A DNA stretch of 64,000 bases. It comes from Hofstenia miamia (taxonomy: Eukaryota > Xenacoelomorpha > Acoela). The notes beneath the pieces were generated by a model. That model made no database searches. It saw only the letters and a program-made list of their open reading frames with translations, and was not told the origin of the DNA. Both the position numbers and the translations under genes were made by a program. The stretch is from NCBI GenBank assembly GCA_004352715.1, contig SCFE01000047.1, positions 2,057,724 through 2,121,723 on the forward strand, given 5' to 3'. Below are positions 62,807 through 64,000 of the stretch, one piece after another. The stretch's first letter is position 1; each line of letters starts with the position of its first letter.

Positions 62807-63429
62807 TAAATTTTGTATTTAAAAATATTTCTATATGTTATTTAAAAGTTTTGGATATATGTATTTTTATTGAAAAACTAAGTATTTTATCATCAAAATT
62901 AGGGAAATTCTATGACTCATTATAAAACTTATAACAGCTATGCGATGCTTGTACTCTTCTAATGTAAGCTCAAATACATATAACGATGAAATTATTCTAA
63001 TTACGGTTCTCATTTTGTAAAACATGTTATCTATGATACATACTTGGCAAAATGCTTTGGAAATCTAAGCTCTTTTCTGCACAAAAAGGTGATGCTGTAG
63101 AACAACAGTTACTACTTTCAATATAGGTTTTGCAATCAACATCAGATTGGCACTGATTGGCAACAGATGAGCACGTGTCCTCGATGCAATTTTGTGCGTA
63201 ATTACAAGGATTGCAGTTTTTCTCATCATCACCATTAGGGCAATCTTCGATTCTATCGCAGAGTTCAAATAATGTGTAGCAAGTTTTGGAGCCTTGGCAA
63301 TAAAAATATATTGAGAATAGTCTAGGAATAAGGCATTCGTAATGTAATCCTTCATCATCAAATTTATAGTGTTTTTCACTGCAATCAACATTCCCATTAT
63401 GTACATCTTCAATAGGGATGCATTCATTT
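38694..63429 (-). CDS. LDLa-containing rhodopsin-like GPCR gene (5' end outside the window)
   Basis: Seven exons join in phase over 25 kb. The ectodomain has LDL-receptor class A modules, six-cysteine calcium-binding folds. Two complete ones are clear: C-x5-C-x5-C-x6-C-x5-C-x12-C in exon 2, and C-x6-C-x5-C-x6-C-x5-C-x11-C whose last cysteine is supplied by exon 3. Then follow TM1-TM2 (ASLADF), TM3 with WCRVVN and an ERY motif, TM4, an ECL2 cysteine (AQCHF), TM5, TM6 and TM7 with NPIVF in place of NPxxY. Such LDLa receptors form a known class (relaxin-receptor and snail GRL101 type), but the ligand cannot be inferred. No leucine-rich repeats are seen; further ectodomain exons lie to the right. 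An in-frame TAA at 41052-41054 would truncate the protein after TM4. Confidence 0.85.
38993..39163 (-). CDS. LDLa-GPCR exon 6 (ICL3-TM6)
   Basis: 171 nt, phase 0 to 0. It encodes AILYGMTYIKSRKSMKSKLR, a basic third cytoplasmic loop, then TM6 (KLTAVCLAANLIYLALSCPL). The usual CWxP motif is replaced by LSCPL. A 41-nt intron follows. Confidence 0.88.
39164..40877. other. LDLa-GPCR intron 5
   Basis: 1.7 kb with (TA)n tracts at about 39382-39412 and 39587-39619 around a gap. CG returns from about 39850 rightward. No exon is supported. Confidence 0.5.
39417..39544. other. assembly gap (128 N)
   Basis: A run of N bordered on the left by a (TA)n tract and followed shortly by another. Confidence 0.99.
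40878..41148 (-). CDS. LDLa-GPCR exon 5 (TM4-ECL2-TM5), with in-frame stop
   Basis: 271 nt, phase 2 to 0. TM4 is AAVIILLFLTTLLSFWFIY. ECL2 carries LNAQCHFGIF, and TM5 reads NNAIEILVTVILPIIL. Between TM4 and ECL2 an in-frame TAA lies at 41052-41054; the frame is the same on both sides. The stop falls inside a 14-nt match to the Tn5 mosaic end (41045-41058). The donor is GTAAGT. Confidence 0.8.
41648..41901 (-). CDS. LDLa-GPCR exon 4 (TM2 end to TM3)
   Basis: 254 nt, phase 0 to 2. It encodes MVTTIRPVIQMIEY, then INWCRVVNVIRC with the conserved TM3 cysteine, WIYVVIAFERYIVMN with ERY at the DRY position, and the second cytoplasmic loop. The donor is GTAATA. Confidence 0.87.
41930..42027. repeat. 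(TA)n/(TACA)n microsatellite at a gap edge
   Basis: About 95 bp of TA and ACAT/ATAC units running directly into a 1,000-N gap. Confidence 0.95.
42028..43027. other. assembly gap (exactly 1,000 N)
   Basis: The round length suggests a placeholder or estimated size. It lies in the receptor intron between the TM1-TM2 and TM3 exons. Confidence 0.99.
43028..44534. other. LDLa-GPCR intron 3, unassigned part
   Basis: AT-rich; a short GTGTGTGTGTG run at about 43834. No gene or element is recognised. Confidence 0.45.
44535..44830. repeat. left arm of a long inverted repeat
   Basis: This pairs with about 46315-46645 in inverted orientation. Shared blocks include CACGGATTTCA, GACCAGAAAATT, AAGTCCATTGGGA (AAATCCAATGGGA in the partner) and AAAATAGTTGGGAAA. 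Divergence is moderate with several indels. It looks like the terminus of an old DNA transposon. Confidence 0.75.
46056..47080 (+). pseudogene. second pogo/Tigger-type transposase fossil
   Basis: It starts MVRKGVWQTE, followed by a psq-like helix-turn-helix (VTKAVSLVIDDGNSFREASR). After about 450 bp of other sequence, the catalytic part continues near 46695 (ICIAVSAAGHV), 46860 (LNYMKHF), 46900 (LLLDNFCAHLDIEVIDFYR) and 46980 (LLSFPPHFTHRLQSLDVGPL), ending VYVNSVIDAF and TGA at 47078-47080. The order and motifs are those of a pogo DDE transposase. Stops, frame changes and the interruption make it dead. Confidence 0.8.
46315..46645. repeat. right arm of a long inverted repeat
   Basis: Inverted partner of 44535-44830. 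It falls between the helix-turn-helix and the catalytic parts of the pogo fossil at 46056-47080. Confidence 0.75.
47090..47870. other. GC-richer block, possibly SINE-derived
   Basis: About 780 bp clearly less AT-rich than its surroundings. On the minus strand at about 47640-47560 it reads GCAGTGGTAACGCTAATAAC, then GAATGCTACTCGTGCCAGAC, which resembles the tRNA-like head of a SINE with a decayed B box. A related AGTGGTAAC(T)AAGAGAG occurs on the plus strand near 47338. I do not recognise the whole block. Confidence 0.35.
48376..48756 (-). CDS. LDLa-GPCR exon 3 (TM1-TM2)
   Basis: 381 nt, phase 0 to 0. It starts LGCPIFPLNC, whose first cysteine completes the preceding LDLa module. An extracellular stalk follows (RYTCYNPNWKEIF), then TM1 (INIVGAGISLAIGPIANVMI) and TM2 (FLIICFASLADF). 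The acceptor is TTTTTAG and the donor GTAAGT. Confidence 0.87.
48757..53600. other. LDLa-GPCR intron 2, left part
   Basis: 4.8 kb with no exon. Noted: (TA)n at about 48801-48823 followed by GGAGCCGGC / CCGGCCGG sequence resembling the 11.36-kb hAT terminus; GGGTCACCGG-type repeats at about 51105-51215; a palindromic insertion at 51821-51871. The rest is unassigned AT-rich DNA. Confidence 0.5.
51821..51871. repeat. palindromic micro-insertion with 12-bp direct repeats
   Basis: 51 bp whose 15-bp ends (AGGACAACTAGATTA and its inverse) are perfect, around a 21-bp AT loop. It is flanked by perfect direct repeats TGATTTATTACA at 51809-51820 and 51872-51883. Confidence 0.9.
53602..54130. mobile_element. 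TA-flanked MITE
   Basis: 529 bp with inverted ends CCGTATTTACCCATGTATAA and GCTTATACACGGGTAAATACGG read inversely, each flanked by TA. The internal termini are rich in GCGGCTTAT. The TA duplication points to the Tc1/mariner/pogo group. It lies in LDLa-GPCR intron 2. Confidence 0.82.
54779..55061. repeat. dispersed repeat, copy 1 (direct)
   Basis: It shares with 56343-56682 the run GTTGCAGTCTTGTA, TTTACTTTGTTTTACAAAGTT, ATGAAATTTCAGATTG and CCAAGTATTTTGA in the same order and orientation. The copies have diverged by substitutions and an insertion near the end of copy 2. Confidence 0.8.
56343..56682. repeat. dispersed repeat, copy 2 (direct)
   Basis: Second copy of the repeat at 54779-55061, about 1.56 kb away. 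No coding sequence or primer-binding site is evident between them. Confidence 0.8.
56757..56792. repeat. perfect hairpin insertion with 8-bp direct repeats
   Basis: The 14-bp arm GCGGACTCCGAGAT, a 7-nt loop and the exact inverse arm, then one A. It is flanked by direct repeats CTTCAGTC at 56749-56756 and 56793-56800. It is GC-rich in an AT-rich setting. Confidence 0.9.
58580..58870. repeat. TTCGGGTA-rich patch, probable MITE
   Basis: TTTCGGGTA recurs at about 58582, 58618 and 58850 with GGTTCGGGTTCGG, separated by AT-rich sequence. It is similar in style to GGTATCGG patches near 17.3 kb. The termini are not resolved. Confidence 0.45.
59816..60111 (-). CDS. LDLa-GPCR exon 2 (two LDLa modules)
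   Basis: 296 nt, phase 1 to 0. It encodes KCKQYKCIPSTEC, the module YCKDGIICASSGKCISKIEI / CDGKIDC / DDMDEKRC, and five of the six cysteines of the next module (FKCSSSDICVHTSKLCD, DCPYATDESQQ). The acceptor is TATTTAG and the donor GTAACT. Confidence 0.88.
60155..60534. other. (TA)n-rich intron sequence left of the P-like element
   Basis: Three (TA)n tracts (about 60167-60190, 60207-60231, 60498-60534) interspersed with unassigned sequence. Confidence 0.7.
60535..62775 (+). mobile_element. P-like (THAP) DNA transposon with complete inverted termini
   Basis: 2,241 bp. Its ends are inverted repeats of about 54 bp with roughly eight mismatches: CAAGGGGATCTAAT...CAGGACGTGAC on the left and CAAGGATATCTAAT...CAGGACGTGAC inverted on the right. 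It sits inside a (TA)n tract, so the expected 8-bp duplication reads as ATATATAT on both sides. It carries a broken THAP transposase on the plus strand and lies in the intron between LDLa exons 1 and 2. Confidence 0.92.
60701..62466 (+). pseudogene. THAP/P-element transposase, broken
   Basis: The THAP zinc finger starts at 60701: CSVFNC, an in-frame TGA, then CRNEPYTRVFALPKDEF, RRNAWINALP and ICEKHW, giving the C2CH ligands. The transposase body is legible in three frames: LRKTLFWMCVKSIESQ (from about 61150), SPSIIQYQIVSYTLQVFNG (about 61480), HQTGTALKSSTQCLIHLL (about 61780), QSDAIESTFAQ (about 61885) and the C-terminus up to KYD and TGA at 62464-62466. QSDAIESTFAQ is typical of the C-terminal part of P transposases. 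At least one internal stop and several frameshifts are present, so it is inactive as assembled. Confidence 0.82.
62776..63043. other. intron right of the P-like element
   Basis: A (TA)n tract to about 62810, then AT-rich intron up to the donor of LDLa exon 1. Nothing else is seen. Confidence 0.6.
63044..63429 (-). CDS. LDLa-GPCR exon 1 of those visible (ectodomain)
   Basis: 386 nt, phase 2 to 1. It encodes NECIPIEDVHNGNVDCSE (an LDLa-like end), then YCQGSKTCYTLFELC and DRIEDCPNGDDEKNC, and a further Cys-rich stretch (QCQSDVDCKTYI, SNCCSTASPFC). The acceptor is TTATTTAG and the donor GTATGT. A different frame of the same strand is also open but meaningless. Confidence 0.85.
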
Positions 63430-64000
63430 CTAAATAAATAAATAAATGAATGTATATATATATATATATATATTAAATTGAATATATTTAGATGGTGGTG
63501 GCCATCACTTAGAAATCTTAAAAGTTAGAAAGTTTCCAGAGAAAATATACAACAATTATAGCATTTTACAATATAAGCTTATTCTAAATGATAAAATTTA
63601 CCCCTAATTCTCCAATTTCAATTTAGTGATCTTTTATTATTTAACAATATTTTCATTGGGAAAACTACGATAACAGCATCTGATTATTTTTCTTATGACA
63701 AATAATTAATTAGTTCAAGAACATCTTGAAAGAAAATTCTGAAATCAAAGAACATTTTTTATTTATCAAATTACTTTGATAGGATAGTGCATTCAACAAA
63801 TTATTTGATCTTAGACACTGATATAGACCTTTATTTACCTCACTCGATCTTCAAGAAATGATTAAAAGAATTCCTCTTGTATTATATATATATATACTAA
63901 TACGTCCCGATTTATACAGAGGTTTTTGCAAAAAGCTCTCCAAATCAAATTATACGGTTATGTGGAAAGAATAAATAGAGGGACGTATTTATATATATAT
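63430..64000. other. right-edge intron of the LDLa-GPCR gene
   Basis: The exon at 63044-63429 begins in phase 2, so more 5' exons must lie beyond 64000. Within this stretch I see only (TA)n tracts (about 63451-63474, 63880-63895 and at the very end) and AT-rich sequence. Confidence 0.55.

Noticed and set aside
63065-63427. 120-codon open frame starting MNASLLKM
   Set aside because: The alternative frame of the same strand encodes LDLa modules with correct cysteine spacing and splice phase; this one is a shadow.
1-64000. CRISPR arrays, operons, bacterial promoters, rRNA or complete tRNA genes
   Set aside because: The DNA is eukaryotic with spliced genes; no such features were recognisable.

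Overview
The window is AT-rich genomic DNA from an invertebrate animal. It carries two split genes on the minus strand and a dense load of DNA transposons. I cannot name the species. The reconstructed splice junctions give useful hints: multi-kilobase introns mixed with introns of only 39-46 nt, and all 23 acceptors I could place end in TAG. That suits a lineage with very short introns (a flatworm, an appendicularian or similar), but this is inference only.

Region 1 (about 3.2-30.4 kb, minus) is a vinculin gene. I recovered 17 coding exons in matching phase, about 885 codons, from the start codon at 30426 to the middle of the tail domain. The last exon or exons lie off the left edge. The protein has two central vinculin repeats rather than the three of vertebrates, and a short proline linker without the FPPPP motif. 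The exon that opens the tail sits in a 1,263-bp tandem duplication whose copies are nearly identical and joined by a single N, probably an assembly artefact.

Region 2 (about 31.4-38.8 kb) has almost no CpG dinucleotides, unlike everything around it. It contains a 4.8-kb decayed hAT element with long inverted repeats, and the CpG loss runs about 2.4 kb past that element.

Region 3 (38.7-63.4 kb and beyond, minus) is a seven-transmembrane receptor gene with LDL-receptor class A (LDLa) modules in its ectodomain. Seven exons join in phase; the second LDLa module is completed by a cysteine in the first transmembrane exon. An in-frame TAA between TM4 and TM5 lies in a 14-nt match to the Tn5/Nextera mosaic end, so the stop may be artificial.

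Transposons fill the introns: a pogo/Tigger fossil with a PHD-like C-terminus (left edge), a THAP/P-like fossil with a young hAT nested in it (9.2-12.5 kb), two related hAT MITEs, a TAA-flanked MITE, a second broken pogo (46-47 kb), a TA-flanked MITE (53.6 kb) and a P-like element with complete inverted repeats (60.5-62.8 kb). Two tiny palindromic insertions flanked by direct repeats (51.8 and 56.8 kb) fit no class I know. Assembly gaps are at 5044, 11623-12149, 39417-39544 and 42028-43027; all touch (TA)n tracts.
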